Part shown: one piece after another, positions 23,208 through 32,911 of the stretch | How the letters are laid out: each line of letters opens with the position of its first letter | Position numbering within the stretch: position 1 is the first letter of the stretch | The notes under the pieces: model-generated | What the model saw: only the letters and a program-made list of their open reading frames with translations | Told to the model about the DNA's origin: nothing | The model's database searches: none | Assembly: GCF_000820125.1 (NCBI RefSeq) | Contig: NZ_CDBY01000061.1 | Span: forward strand, 17,289 to 81,288 | Direction of reading: 5' to 3' | Source of the DNA: Aeromonas simiae | Lineage (GTDB): Bacteria; Pseudomonadota; Gammaproteobacteria; Enterobacterales; Aeromonadaceae | Length of the DNA: 64,000 bases | Program-made: the position numbers and the translations under genes

Positions 23208-23375
23208 TTACTTGATCTTGCCTTCCTTGTAGATCACATGCTGGCGAACGACCGGATCAAATTTCTTGATCTCCATCTTTTCGGGCATGGTGCGCTTGTT
23301 CTTGGTAGTGGTATAGAAGTGACCAGTACCGGCGCTGGAGTTCAGGCGAATCTTCTCGCGAATACCTTTAGCCAT
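23208..23375 (-). CDS. rpmG: 50S ribosomal protein L33
   Basis: A 55-residue protein, [14 protein letters not shown] then [24 protein letters not shown] and ending YKEGKIK, matching E. coli L33 over its whole length. It lacks the CxxC pairs of zinc-binding L33 variants. It lies 11 bp after rpmB in the conserved rpmBG operon and is followed by a strong terminator. Confidence 0.96.
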   Translation of the reverse strand: MAKGIREKIRLNSSAGTGHFYTTTKNKRTMPEKMEIKKFDPVVRQHVIYKEGKIK

Positions 23376-23386
23376 GATTTAGCTCC

Positions 23387-23623
23387 TTATACCTTCTCGC
23401 CGCGGGCGCGCAGTTCGGCCAGAACGACCTCTACGCCACGCTTGTCGATGATACGCATGCCCTTAGCGGATACGCGCAGGCTTACGAAGCGCTTTTCACT
23501 CTCAACCCAAAAACGGTGAGTGTGCAGGTTCGGCAGGAAACGACGCTTGGTAGCGTTGTTAGCGTGCGAACGGTTGTTACCAACTGCCGGACGCTTGCCG
23601 GTTACTTGGCATACTCTAGACAT
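23387..23623 (-). CDS. rpmB: 50S ribosomal protein L28
   Basis: A 78-residue protein beginning [12 protein letters not shown] and containing [19 protein letters not shown], the L28 signature; the length equals E. coli L28. The open frame extends upstream to 23719 but that part is the leader. ATG 23623 has TGGAGAG upstream. It is the first gene of rpmBG, with radC upstream on the same strand, as in E. coli. Confidence 0.96.
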   Translation of the reverse strand: MSRVCQVTGKRPAVGNNRSHANNATKRRFLPNLHTHRFWVESEKRFVSLRVSAKGMRIIDKRGVEVVLAELRARGEKV

Positions 23624-23648
23624 GTCAGTCTCTCCAAATCTTACTTCT

Positions 23649-23694
23649 TGCTCGAGCAAATATTTGCCCCGCTGGCCTTCGATTGCGGGGCAAA
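23649..23694 (-). promoter_or_regulatory. Structured 5' leader of rpmBG
   Basis: Within the roughly 80-nt leader there is a perfect 10-bp stem (TTTGCCCCGC with GCGGGGCAAA, 23663-23672 and 23685-23694) closing a 12-nt loop. A 12-bp palindrome TTGCTCGAGCAA follows at 23648-23659, near the ribosome site. There is no T-run, so a translational or RNA-binding control element is more likely than a terminator. Confidence 0.5.
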
Positions 23695-23707
23695 CAGAAG
23701 GCGGCAT

Positions 23708-23736
23708 TTTATACAGCATCTGTGATCAAAGATCAA
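23708..23736 (-). promoter_or_regulatory. Sigma70 promoter of rpmBG
   Basis: On the minus strand TTGATC (23731-23736) and TATAAA (23708-23713) are separated by 17 bp. The bases after the -10 box (ATGCCGCC) resemble the E. coli rpmB promoter as I remember it. Confidence 0.7.
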
Positions 23737-23765
23737 CAAAAACGGGGCCCAGCGCCGCCGGCCAT

Positions 23766-24440
23766 TCAGAGCCAACCACGCTCAGCAAAGGAAACCGTGA
23801 TGCCGTCACCGATCACCAGATGATCCAGGACTCGCACATCGATCAGGGCCAGCGCAGCGAGGATCCGTTCCGTGAGCTGGCGATCGGCCCGGCTGGGCTC
23901 GGCCACACCGGACGGGTGATTATGCGCCAGAATCACCGCCGCTGCATTATGTTTGATGACGATCCGCACAATTTCCCGCGGCCAGACGCTGGCACCAGCC
24001 AAGGTTCCCTGAAACAACTCCTCGTCATGCACCACCCTGTGCTGGCTGTCGAGCAGCAGCAACAGGAACACCTCCCGCTCGCGATCGCGTAATCTGGCCT
24101 GCAAATAATCACGGGTCAGCAAGGGGCTGGTGAGAGGGTCGCCACGGCGCAGCGGCTCACCCAGATAACGGCGCGACATCTCCAGCACCGCCTGCAACTG
24201 CACGAACTTGGCCTCGCCGAGGCCATGGCTGCGGCAGAACGCCTGACGATCGGCACCGAGCAGGGCGCGCAGCGAGCCGTGCTCATTAAGCAACACCCGA
24301 GCCAGCGCCACCGCATCCATGCCACGCACCCCGGTGCGCAAAAAGATGGCCAGCAGCTCCGCATCCGAGAGGGCCTCCGGCCCCTTTTGCAGCAGTTTTT
24401 CACGCGGCCGCTCGGCGGCCGGCCACTCCTTGATCCCCAT
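23766..24440 (-). CDS. radC: RadC/YicR family JAB-domain protein
   Basis: A 224-residue protein of the RadC family. An N-terminal helix-hairpin-helix part (about 1-95) precedes a JAMM/MPN+ metalloprotease-like domain with the zinc motif HNHPSG and a downstream Asp (SRAD). The JAMM ligands are intact. The historical link to DNA repair was shown to be wrong in E. coli and the role is unknown. It is divergent from coaBC and upstream of rpmBG. Confidence 0.9.
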   Translation of the reverse strand: MGIKEWPAAERPREKLLQKGPEALSDAELLAIFLRTGVRGMDAVALARVLLNEHGSLRALLGADRQAFCRSHGLGEAKFVQLQAVLEMSRRYLGEPLRRGDPLTSPLLTRDYLQARLRDREREVFLLLLLDSQHRVVHDEELFQGTLAGASVWPREIVRIVIKHNAAAVILAHNHPSGVAEPSRADRQLTERILAALALIDVRVLDHLVIGDGITVSFAERGWL

Positions 24441-24584
24441 CCCATGCTCCTCCCCTAGCCTGCATCAACCATAGCCGGCGCGGCTGCCTCCGTGCGTTTT
24501 CGGTTCCTTGACCTCACCCCACTGTGCTCGCCAGCACGGTGTGTTATCTTAGCCGACCAGTATTCAGACAGTCTGGAATTGCCC

Positions 24585-25811
24585 ATGAGATTGGCCGACA
24601 AACGCATCCTGCTTGGCATCAGTGGCGGCATCGCCGCCTACAAGAGCGCGGAACTGGTGCGCCGCCTGAAAGATCAGGGGGCCGAAGTGCGCGTGGTGAT
24701 GACCCGCTCCGCCAAGGAGTTCATCACCCCGCTGACCTTGCAGGCGGTGTCGGGCCATGCGGTGGCCGACAGCCTGCTCGATCCGGCCGCCGAGGCTGGC
24801 ATGGGCCACATAGAGCTGGCCAAGTGGGCCGATCTGGTGCTGATCGCCCCGGCCAGCGCCAATCTGATGGCACGTCTGGCCGCCGGCATGGCCGATGAGC
24901 TGCTCACCACCCTCTGCCTGGCCACGCCGGCCCCCGTCGCCTTGGCGCCGGCCATGAACCAGCAGATGTACCGTAACGCCGCCACCCAGGCCAATCTGGC
25001 CACCCTGGCCAGTCGCGGCCTCCAGCTGTGGGGGCCCGACTCCGGCAGCCAGGCCTGCGGCGATGTGGGCCCCGGTCGCATGCTCGATCCGCTCGAGCTG
25101 GTCGAACGCTGCGTGGCCGCCCTGGCACCGGCGCAAACGCTGGCCGGTCTGCGCCTGCTGTTGACCGCAGGGCCGACCCGCGAGGCTCTCGACCCGGTGC
25201 GCTACATCAGCAACCACAGCTCGGGCAAGATGGGCTTTGCCCTGGCCCGCGCCGCCGCCGAGCTGGGTGCCGAGGTAACCTTGGTGAGCGGCCCGGTGAC
25301 CCTGACCACCCCGCCCGGCGTCACCCGGGTCGACGTGGAGAGCGCCGAGCAGATGCACGCCGCCGTGATGGAGCGCGTCAGACAACACGATATTTTCATC
25401 GGCTGCGCCGCCGTGGCGGACTATCGTCCGGCACAGATCAGCGCACAAAAGATCAAGAAAACCGCCGATAATGACGAGATGGTGCTGCAACTGGTGAAGA
25501 ACCCTGACATCATCGCTGCGGTTGGCGCCCTCGCTAACAAACCCTTCACGGTCGGATTTGCCGCCGAAACCGTGGATGTGGAACAATACGCCCTCGACAA
25601 GCTCAACCGTAAACGCCTCGACATGATCGCCGCTAACGACGTGTCGCGCGCCGGACAGGGCTTCAATGCCGATGACAACGCCCTGACCGTGTACTGGCAA
25701 GGCGATCGGCGTGAACTGCCACTGAGCGATAAGTTGTCGCTCGCCCGCCACCTGCTTGATTTGGTGGCGGATCGTTATCGATCCAGCCGGGCCCCCGGCA
25801 CACAACCATAA
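24585..25811 (+). CDS. coaBC: Bifunctional phosphopantothenoylcysteine decarboxylase/synthetase
   Basis: A 408-residue two-domain enzyme of CoA synthesis. The CoaC flavin domain (1-190) shows [23 protein letters not shown] and the active cysteine in [12 protein letters not shown]. The CoaB ligase domain (191-408) begins [18 protein letters not shown] and has KIKK near residue 289. ATG 24585 is chosen because it starts the flavodoxin-like strand directly; the frame is open from 24492. It lies 11 bp before dut, the classical dfp-dut arrangement. Confidence 0.96.
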   Translation: MRLADKRILLGISGGIAAYKSAELVRRLKDQGAEVRVVMTRSAKEFITPLTLQAVSGHAVADSLLDPAAEAGMGHIELAKWADLVLIAPASANLMARLAAGMADELLTTLCLATPAPVALAPAMNQQMYRNAATQANLATLASRGLQLWGPDSGSQACGDVGPGRMLDPLELVERCVAALAPAQTLAGLRLLLTAGPTREALDPVRYISNHSSGKMGFALARAAAELGAEVTLVSGPVTLTTPPGVTRVDVESAEQMHAAVMERVRQHDIFIGCAAVADYRPAQISAQKIKKTADNDEMVLQLVKNPDIIAAVGALANKPFTVGFAAETVDVEQYALDKLNRKRLDMIAANDVSRAGQGFNADDNALTVYWQGDRRELPLSDKLSLARHLLDLVADRYRSSRAPGTQP

Positions 25812-25822
25812 CCACAAGCCGC

Positions 25823-26281
25823 ATGACGACACAGATTGAAGTAAAGATCCTCGACACCCGTATCGGCCGCGACTATCCGCTGCCCGCCTACGCCACTCCT
25901 GGCTCTGCCGGTATGGATCTGCGTGCCCTGCTGGACGAAGCCATCACCTTGGCTCCCGGCGACACCGTTCTGGTACCGACTGGCCTGGCCATTCACATCA
26001 AGGATCCGGGTCTGTGCGCCACCATACTGCCGCGCTCCGGTCTCGGCCATAAACACGGTATCGTGCTCGGCAACCTGGTCGGTCTTATCGACTCCGACTA
26101 CCAGGGCCAGCTGATGGTCTCGGTCTGGAACCGTGGCCAGGATAGCTTCACCATGCAGCCCGGCGAGCGTATCGCCCAGTTGGTGATCCTGCCGGTCGTG
26201 CAGGCTAGCTTTCAGCTGGTCGAAGAGTTCGATCAGAGCGAGCGGGGTGAGGGCGGCTTCGGCTCCTCTGGCCGCCAATAA
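25823..26281 (+). CDS. dut: dUTP diphosphatase
   Basis: A 152-residue trimeric dUTPase converting dUTP to dUMP and pyrophosphate, which supplies dTMP synthesis and limits uracil in DNA. All five motifs are seen: [42 protein letters not shown] and the C-terminal GEGGFGSSG. It sits between coaBC and slmA, as in E. coli. Confidence 0.97.
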   Translation: MTTQIEVKILDTRIGRDYPLPAYATPGSAGMDLRALLDEAITLAPGDTVLVPTGLAIHIKDPGLCATILPRSGLGHKHGIVLGNLVGLIDSDYQGQLMVSVWNRGQDSFTMQPGERIAQLVILPVVQASFQLVEEFDQSERGEGGFGSSGRQ

Positions 26282-26340
26282 AAACCGGATGCTTTGCGTT
26301 CCGGGATAAGAAAGATAAGCCATTGTTTTTAGGGGAATAT

Positions 26341-26937
26341 ATGGCAAGCAGTCAATTGAAACAGAGCCGGCGGGAGCAGATCCTGCAGGCCCTGGCCCAC
26401 ATGCTGGAGACCAGTCCGGGGCAGCGCATCACCACCGCCCGGCTGGCCGCTGAGGTGGGGGTTTCGGAAGCCGCGCTGTACCGCCACTTCCCCAGCAAGG
26501 CCAGGATGTTCGAGGGATTGATCGATTTCATCGAGGACTCCCTGCTATCTCGGGTCAACCTTATCCTCAGCGAGGAGAAGGAGACCATGGCGCGTTGCCG
26601 CCATATCCTGCAACTGTTGCTGGTGTTCGCCGAGCGTAACCCCGGGATCACCCGCATCCTCAACGGCGATGCCCTGCTCGGCGAGAACGAGCGGCTGCGC
26701 GATCGCATCGGCATGCTGTTCGACAAGCTGGAGACCCAGCTCAAGCAGGTGCTGCGTGAGAAACGACTGCGCGAAGGACAAGGGTTCCAGCTCGATGAGG
26801 GCATGCTGGCCAACTTGCTGCTGGCCTATGCCGAAGGGCGCATCAGCCAGTTTGTGCGCTCCGAGTTCAAACACAAGCCGACCACCGGCTTCGAGGAGCA
26901 GTGGACCTTCATTCGCAGCCAGTTGCTGCAGAGTTGA
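26341..26937 (+). CDS. slmA: Nucleoid occlusion factor SlmA
   Basis: A 198-residue TetR-family DNA-binding protein that blocks FtsZ assembly over the nucleoid. The N-terminal helix-turn-helix is [25 protein letters not shown] cut around residues 25-50, followed by the FtsZ-binding helical domain ending RFVRSEF-like [11 protein letters not shown]. Length equals E. coli SlmA. ATG 26341 has AGGGGAAT upstream; TTG 26323 is rejected. It follows dut. Confidence 0.94.
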   Translation: MASSQLKQSRREQILQALAHMLETSPGQRITTARLAAEVGVSEAALYRHFPSKARMFEGLIDFIEDSLLSRVNLILSEEKETMARCRHILQLLLVFAERNPGITRILNGDALLGENERLRDRIGMLFDKLETQLKQVLREKRLREGQGFQLDEGMLANLLLAYAEGRISQFVRSEFKHKPTTGFEEQWTFIRSQLLQS

Positions 26938-26959
26938 ACCCATCGCTCCCATGCTCCAG

Positions 26960-26987
26960 AGGGAGGCCTTGGCCTCCCTTTGCTTTT
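26960..26987 (+). terminator. Terminator of the coaBC-dut-slmA unit
   Basis: AGGGAGGCC pairs with GGCCTCCCT around a minimal loop and is followed by TTTGCTTTTTTA. Confidence 0.8.
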
Positions 26988-27076
26988 TTATTGTTCACCC
27001 AACGACGATGAATGTCGCAATCCAGAGCACTAATGCTGCATTTTGCGCTCATCTTTCATGACCCACAGGAGATTCC

Positions 27077-27907
27077 ATGGAACCTGAGATCCTCAACCAA
27101 GCACAGACCTGGCTGGTCCAAAATCAGGGGCTCATCATCGAGTACTGCGTGAATATCGCCGCCGCCCTGCTCACCCTGCTGCTTGGCTACATCGCTGCCA
27201 ACCTGATCAGCAGCGCCGTGGTGAAAGTGATGAAGGGGCGCAAGCTCGACATCACCATCACCGAGTTCGTCGGCAACATCCTCAAGTACGCCATCCTGGT
27301 GTTCGTGGTGATCGCCGCACTGGGCCGGATCGGGGTACAGACCGCCTCCTTCGTGGCCATCATCGGTGCCGCCGGTCTGGCCATCGGTCTGGCGTTGCAA
27401 GGCTCGCTCTCCAACTTTGCCGCCGGCTTCCTGCTCATCATCTTCCGCCCGATCAAGGCCGGTGAGTTCATCGAAGTGGCCGGCACCAGCGGTGTGGTGC
27501 AGTCGGTACAACTGTTCACCACCACCCTTACCTCGGGCGACAACAAGATGCTGGTGGTGCCCAACTCCTCCATCCTCAACGGCACCATCATCAACTACTC
27601 GCGCATGGAGACCCGCCGCATCGACATGACCTTCGGCATCGGCTACGACTCCGATCTGCGCAAGGCCAAGCAGATCCTCGAGCGGCTGGTCAATGAAGAG
27701 CCGCGCATCCTGAAGAGCCCGGCCGCCACCATCGCCGTCGCCGCGCTGGCCGACTCCTCGGTCGATATCGTGGTACGCCCCTGGGTCAAGACCGGTGATT
27801 ACTGGGGGGTCTGGTTCGACTTCCACGAGAAGGTGAAGCTGGCCTTCGACGCCGAAGGCATCGACATCCCCTTCCCGCAGCGCGTCGTGCACATGAAGCA
27901 GGCGTAA
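27077..27907 (+). CDS. mscS: Small-conductance mechanosensitive channel MscS
   Basis: A 276-residue inner-membrane channel that opens under hypo-osmotic shock (E. coli MscS 286). Three membrane helices are visible (about residues 20-50, 65-90 and 95-125). The pore helix has the Ala/Gly pattern GAAGLAIGLALQGSLSN, followed by the beta domain (FRPIKAGEFIEVAG) and the cytoplasmic alpha/beta cage. AGGAGATTCC precedes the ATG. It stands alone between two terminators. Confidence 0.95.
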   Translation: MEPEILNQAQTWLVQNQGLIIEYCVNIAAALLTLLLGYIAANLISSAVVKVMKGRKLDITITEFVGNILKYAILVFVVIAALGRIGVQTASFVAIIGAAGLAIGLALQGSLSNFAAGFLLIIFRPIKAGEFIEVAGTSGVVQSVQLFTTTLTSGDNKMLVVPNSSILNGTIINYSRMETRRIDMTFGIGYDSDLRKAKQILERLVNEEPRILKSPAATIAVAALADSSVDIVVRPWVKTGDYWGVWFDFHEKVKLAFDAEGIDIPFPQRVVHMKQA

Positions 27908-27922
27908 CTGCGCCCGTCATGA

Positions 27923-27950
27923 AAAAGGCCGCCCATGGGGCGGCCTTTTT
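27923..27950 (+). terminator. Terminator of mscS
   Basis: AAAGGCCGCC pairs with GGGCGGCCTTT (CATG loop) and is followed by TTTTATT. The A-run on the other side means it can also serve the convergent lipase locus. Confidence 0.85.
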
Positions 27951-27966
27951 ATTGGCGTGGTGAGCG

Positions 27967-30402
27967 TTACTGCTTGAGCAAGGAGGCATCGGTCACCACC
28001 ACGGCCTGACCCCCGCTGGCGAAGAAGCTACCGAACTCCTTTTGCAGCTCGCGGGTCACCAGGCCGCTTTCGTCGTTGCCGTCCGGCGCCAGCAGTGAGC
28101 CGTGGCCCCCTTCCAGGAAGCGGGCGGCGTGATGGATGGCCCCCAGCTGGGTGTTGCCGAGATCGCCCAGCCCGAGCACCTTGAACAGCGGCTCGGTGCC
28201 GCCCAGCGGTGCGCTGGCAATCTGGTTCGGGATCACCCGATCCGAGAGGTTGAGCGCGCCATCCCCGACGATCTCGGTGGCAAACAGCTTGAAGTCCGGG
28301 CTGATGGCGGCCCCCAGGTTGATCGGATCGGCCGAGTCGAGCACCGACTGGGCGGCAAAGCTGTAGCTGGCCAGGGTACTGGCCGCACTGGCCTGGGTGG
28401 CCGCGCTCTGGCTTGGCAGGAACTCGTTGACGAAGCAGGTCGGCGCCGGCGTCTTGCAGTTCGGGGCATAGGCCGCAAAGGCGTTCTTGAGATCGGCAGA
28501 GCCTCCGGTCAGCACCCCGTACTGGAGAGTGGGGCCAAAGGTCGGCGAATTGAGCAGCAGCGGGGCGATGCCACCGCCCGGCATGGCCAGCGCACCGCTC
28601 TCGAACTCAAACAGGGCATCGGCCAGCGGGTTGCCCAGCTTCTGGTTGGCAACCGCCAGCAAGTTGGTGCCGGCAATGGCCCCCAGGGAGTGACCGAGGA
28701 AGTGCACCTTCAGGCCACCGGGCGTGCCAATCTGGGTGCCCAGCCCCTTGGCATTGGCCAGCCCCACCGCCAGACGCAGACCGAGCAGGTCAGCCACGCT
28801 CTGCTTGAGGTTATCGCGCGCCACGGTCAGGTAGCTCAGGTTCAGATAGGGGGTGGGATTGCTGCTGGTGGTGACGGTGGCTTCGCTGCCGCTCAGGGCG
28901 TAGCCACGCTCACCGTGCAGCGGGTGATCGATCACCACCACCGCAATCTGCTTGGCCGTAGGTTGGGCCTGCAGGCCGGCACCGATCTGGCTCAGGGCCA
29001 GGGCATAGGCGTTCTCCTTCACCGAGGTGACGCCATGCTGGTAGATGATGACGTCGGTCACGGCAGAGAGCGGGGCCACCGAGAAGATGCGCAGCGGCAC
29101 CGACTGCACCTCTTCCAGCGCCGGCAGCGGGTTGAAGCGACCAATGTTGCGCTGGGCATCGAGCGGCTTGCCGCCCGAGGTGAGGCTCACGCCGATCAGC
29201 TTGCTCGCCTCGGCCAGCAGTTCGCTCTGGCGAGTCGGGTCGGCAATCAGTTCGCCCAGCAGCTGCGGATCGACGCCGGCCGCAGCCAGGCCGCCGCTCA
29301 CCTCCTTGTCACCCGCCTTGAGGGCATTGGCAATGGCATAGAGGCTGTCGATGGCGCCATGCCATGACTGACCCTTGGCCTTATCCCAGGAGCCGGCCAG
29401 CGCCGGGGTGGAGAGGAAATAGGGGAGCTTGACGCTGCCGCTGTAGACGGTGGTGTTGTCGGCCAGCCCCTTGAGCTGCGGATCGGCTTCAATGGCCGCG
29501 GCCAGCTGCTCCTTCGAGGCCTACGGCAGGAAGGGCTCGGCCGCCAGCCGGGTCAGGAACGCGCTGCCCGCATCGATATCGCTCAGGGTATAGGTGAGCG
29601 GCAGGCTGGTGTTGCCGTGGGCATCTTGCTTCCACAAGGCGGCGGCGTCCAGACTCGGTGACTTGAGCACGCTGGCAGCGGCCCCCTTGACGGCCACCAG
29701 CACATCGGCGCCGGACTGGGTGGCAAACCAGTCGGAGAAGATCACCTGCTCCGACTTGATGCCGGTGGCCTGCAAGAACAACCCCTCTTGCAGGGCAATC
29801 ATGCCGTGCAGGGTCTGCGAGGTGGCACTCTCACCCGCGCTGGCACGGATATTGGCATAGTCATCCCCGGCGCGCAGCGGGTTGCCGGTGCTGTCCTTGA
29901 GGGCGGTGGTCGCCACCATCATGTAGTAAGAAGAGGGATTGAGGGGCTTGAGCGGCACCACGGCCAGCTTGCCACCACTGCCGGTCACGATGAAGTCACT
30001 CCCGTAGACCAGCTGCTGCTTGATGCCGGAAGGGCGCAGTGTGCTGCTGTCAAACTCCAACTCAAAGACATAGATCGGAGCCACGGCAGCGCTGAAGGCG
30101 GCGGCGGCCGGTGTCGGCACGCTGATGCCCGCCGTGGTGACCGGCACCAGTTGGATCGCCTGAGTCGTGGACCAGCCATCCAGGGTGGAGAGGGCGGAGA
30201 CCGGGTTGGAGAGATCGCTGGTCTCGGTCGAGAACTTGAGCGTGCCGTCGCTGTCACGGGCAGCCAAGGCGCTGGGGCGCACGCCATTGGCGCCGCTCAG
30301 CAGGTAACTCAGGGTGCTGGAGGTGTCGTCCTTGTTGTCACCACCACCACAACCGGCCAGCAGGGCACTGGCCACGGCAGCAAAAATCAGCTTCTTTTTC
30401 AT
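27967..30402 (-). pseudogene. VolA/Pla-like surface lipase interrupted by an in-frame TAG
   Basis: Reading from ATG 30402, the frame encodes a lipoprotein (lipobox LLAGC, lipidated Cys near residue 18) and stops at TAG 29521-29523 after 293 residues. The very same frame then continues for about 517 codons with obvious homology (ASKEQLAAAIEADP onward) to 27967, giving an 811-position lipase close to the size of Aeromonas Pla (about 805) and Vibrio VolA. The catalytic serine motif GHSLG near position 570 lies after the stop, so the 293-residue product would be inactive. TAG may derive from CAG (Gln) by one C-to-T change. A downstream ATG/GTG restart (29301) would lack a signal peptide. Real nonsense mutation, suppression or sequencing error remain open. 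Confidence 0.85.
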
Positions 30403-30692
30403 GTTTTTGTCTCATTATTGTGAACTTGTACCTGACGGGGGCGGGGTAATGGGTTCCAACCCGCCCCAAGACATTAACATGAAGGCAACAAATGGAAAGC
30501 CTCTGGTCAGTCATCGGATCTCACTTCCTGAACAAAAATGCGACACGGCCCTCATCCTGGAAACCGGCAGACTAGCATGCTCACTCCGCTCGCCCACTCC
30601 GACCAGCGCCGATCCGGATCACAGGCTGCCGCATGCCGCTCGGCAGGATCGGTCAATCCGGGTAGAATGGCGGCAACCAGAAGGAGATTCCG
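30403..30692. other. Intergenic region, lipase / ubiK
   Basis: About 290 bp between the divergent lipase and ubiK genes. I see no ORF with a ribosome site, no RNA gene and no convincing -35/-10 pair; it should hold both promoters. Confidence 0.4.
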
Positions 30693-30950
30693 ATGATTGA
30701 CCCGAAGAAACTCGAAGAGATCGCCAAGCAGATCCACAACGCCATGCCGCCCGGCATCAAGAGCATGGGTGAGGAAGTAGAGAAGAAGATTCGCCAGGTG
30801 CTGCAAGCCCAGCTCGGCAAGCTGGATCTGGTTAACCGCGAGGAGTTTGATGTGCAGACCAAGGTGCTGCTGCGTACCCGTGAGAAACTGGCGGCCCTCG
30901 AAGCCAAGCTGGAGCAGCTCGAAAAGCAGCTCAGCGACAAGGGCGAATAA
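30693..30950 (+). CDS. ubiK: Ubiquinone biosynthesis accessory factor UbiK
   Basis: An 85-residue BMFP/YqiC-family protein. An amphipathic N-terminus ([27 protein letters not shown]) precedes a strongly predicted coiled coil ([21 protein letters not shown]). UbiK with UbiJ helps assemble the aerobic ubiquinone complex. AAGGAGATTCC precedes the ATG. Other Q genes in the window are ubiD and, as its neighbour, fre. Confidence 0.9.
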   Translation: MIDPKKLEEIAKQIHNAMPPGIKSMGEEVEKKIRQVLQAQLGKLDLVNREEFDVQTKVLLRTREKLAALEAKLEQLEKQLSDKGE

Positions 30951-30971
30951 GCGCCGAATCCGGTAACGGGC

Positions 30972-31958
30972 CTACACCTGCAACAGATGCCAGGCCCGCT
31001 TTCCTTGCTCCTTGGCCTGATACATGGCCCGATCCGCCAGTTCCAGCGCCGTCTCGAACGCCAGCTCATCCCGCCACACCGCAATCCCGATACTCATGCC
31101 AACCCGCAGCGCTGAGCCCGGCGCCGGCGCGAACGCCTGCACCCGCGCCAGCAGCACCTCGGCCAACGCGGCCAGGGCCGCCGGCTCTGCCGCACCGGCC
31201 AGATAGACCACAAACTCGTCGCCACCATAACGACCACATACCGCCTGTGGTGCCAGCTCGTGCAACCATTCGCCCATGCGCTGCAATACCCGATCGCCGC
31301 AGACATGGCCAAACAGATCGTTGATTTCCTTGAAGTCATCCAGATCGATAAACAGCAGGGCCGCCGGCCCCATCAGATGCTCACCCCCGAGTGACTGGCG
31401 CAGCCCCTGCCGGTTGAGCAGGCCGGTCAGCGCATCCCGGCATGCCTGCTCGGCCAGGCGCCGCTCGTACTCCTTGCGCTGGGTAATGTCGATATGAGCC
31501 CCCATGATGCGCAGCGGCCGCCCATCCTCATCCCACTCGATGACCCGGCCGCGATCCCACAACCAGGTTACCTCCCCCTGCGGGCTGAGGGTCCGGTATT
31601 CGGCCTCATAGAAGGGGGTCTTGCCGGCCAGGTGACTGAAATAGTGGTGTTGAGCCCGCTCGCTGTCGTCCGGGTGCAGCTTGGCCCGCCACACATCGAA
31701 GTGGGGTGCCATGTCACCGGCCTGGAAATTTTGCAGGTTGAACACCCGCAGCTCACCGGTCTGCACCAGCCCCTGCCATAGGCAGAGGCCGGTGCCATCA
31801 AGCGCCGCGTTGAGCTTCTCCTGCAACTGGCGATTTTCCTGTTCAAGGCGCGCCAACTCGGCCCGCAGCCCAGTCAGTTCATCCGCAGCCATCAGCCGGG
31901 TACCATCTGCGGCTACCCCTTCGCTGATCGGGCTCAGGTTATATTCGGATGCAGTCAT
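30972..31958 (-). CDS. PAS-GGDEF diguanylate cyclase
   Basis: A 328-residue soluble protein. A short coiled coil (about 30-50) is followed by a PAS/PAC sensor module (about 50-165; FQAGDMAPHFDVWRAKLHPDD, GAHIDITQRKEYERR) and a GGDEF domain (about 170-326). GGDEF is intact at 245-249, so c-di-GMP synthesis is expected. The RxxD inhibitory site five residues upstream is absent (APQA instead), predicting no product inhibition. ATG 31958 is preferred to GTG 31970 because AAGGTG is correctly spaced from it. No EAL domain is present. Confidence 0.88.
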   Translation of the reverse strand: MTASEYNLSPISEGVAADGTRLMAADELTGLRAELARLEQENRQLQEKLNAALDGTGLCLWQGLVQTGELRVFNLQNFQAGDMAPHFDVWRAKLHPDDSERAQHHYFSHLAGKTPFYEAEYRTLSPQGEVTWLWDRGRVIEWDEDGRPLRIMGAHIDITQRKEYERRLAEQACRDALTGLLNRQGLRQSLGGEHLMGPAALLFIDLDDFKEINDLFGHVCGDRVLQRMGEWLHELAPQAVCGRYGGDEFVVYLAGAAEPAALAALAEVLLARVQAFAPAPGSALRVGMSIGIAVWRDELAFETALELADRAMYQAKEQGKRAWHLLQV

Positions 31959-32101
31959 GAGCACCTTCACTCCCTTGTATGGCTGGCTCCATCAGAATGC
32001 GACTCTCCGGACAGATTCAGGAGAGGCTGTCATCATGGTGAAATTTACGACGAAATGCCATGGTCTGATGCAAATCGCCGGGCCGGACTCACAACGAAAG
32101 A

Positions 32102-32121
32102 GCCCCCGCATTGGCGGGGGC
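32102..32121 (-). terminator. Terminator of fre
   Basis: GCCCCCGC pairs with GCGGGGGC, followed on the minus strand by TCTTTCGTT. The T-run is weak. Confidence 0.6.
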
Positions 32122-32142
32122 CCGAGTCGTCATGCAAGCGGC

Positions 32143-32838
32143 TCAGATGAACTCGTAGGCATCGCCGAAGATGCGCTCCGGTTCGGCCCCGAGCAGCTTG
32201 AAATCTTCGCGGGCGGCACCGGCCATCTCGAAGCGGCCCGCCACATAGATGTCGTAGTCGTGCAGGCTGACGAAGTCGTCCATGATCGCCTTGTGTACCA
32301 GGCCGGTACGTCCTTCCCATGCGCTGTCAGGCTCCTGCACCACAGGAACGAAGGTGAGCGGGGCATAGTGCTGCTCGAGGGCGCGCATCTCATCAAACTC
32401 ATAGAGCCAGTGGGCCTGACGTACCCCCCAATAGACGAACACGGGGCGCTCACTGCCGCTATCGACCAACTGTTGCAATATGCTGCGCACGTAGGAGAAC
32501 CCCGTGCCTCCGGCCATCAGGATCAGCGGGCGGGGCGAGCTTTCGCGCAAGAAGGCCTTGCCAGCCGCCAGCTCCACCTCGATCTCGCCTTGCTCGCGCA
32601 TGCGCGCCAGCACCTGACCGGCATAGGCGTTCTCCGCCGTGGCGCCGATTTGCAGCTCCAGCCCGGAGCGGGTGGGGGCATTGGCAATGGAGAAGGGGCG
32701 CTTATCCGAGTCGCTCATCACCACCAGCAGGTACTGGCCTGGCTTGAAGGCAACCGCCTCAGCAGGCTCCAGGCCGACTTGCCAGATGGTCTCCACCACT
32801 TCGCGCAACTCCGTTACGCGGCACTTGATTCGTTGCAT
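32143..32838 (-). CDS. fre: NAD(P)H-flavin reductase
   Basis: A 231-residue flavin reductase of the ferredoxin-NADP reductase fold, the length of E. coli Fre (233). The flavin-binding motif is KRPFSIAN, and the nucleotide side shows MAGGTGFSYVRSIL and the terminal GDAYEFI. It supplies reduced flavin, possibly for the prenyl-FMN cofactor of UbiD next door. ATG 32838 has AAAGGA upstream. It lies downstream of ubiD, as in E. coli. Confidence 0.95.
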   Translation of the reverse strand: MQRIKCRVTELREVVETIWQVGLEPAEAVAFKPGQYLLVVMSDSDKRPFSIANAPTRSGLELQIGATAENAYAGQVLARMREQGEIEVELAAGKAFLRESSPRPLILMAGGTGFSYVRSILQQLVDSGSERPVFVYWGVRQAHWLYEFDEMRALEQHYAPLTFVPVVQEPDSAWEGRTGLVHKAIMDDFVSLHDYDIYVAGRFEMAGAAREDFKLLGAEPERIFGDAYEFI

Positions 32839-32911
32839 GCGTTTCCTTTCACGGTGGTCTCGGCCACCTCGCTCATGTTCTTCATTGTGATGATCGGTGC
32901 CTGCGCACCGA

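Noticed and set aside
29301..29520. A frameshift as the cause of the split lipase
   Set aside because: 30402 and 29301 are in the same phase (1101 bases apart) and the codons just after the TAG continue the protein without a gap, so only the stop codon interrupts it.
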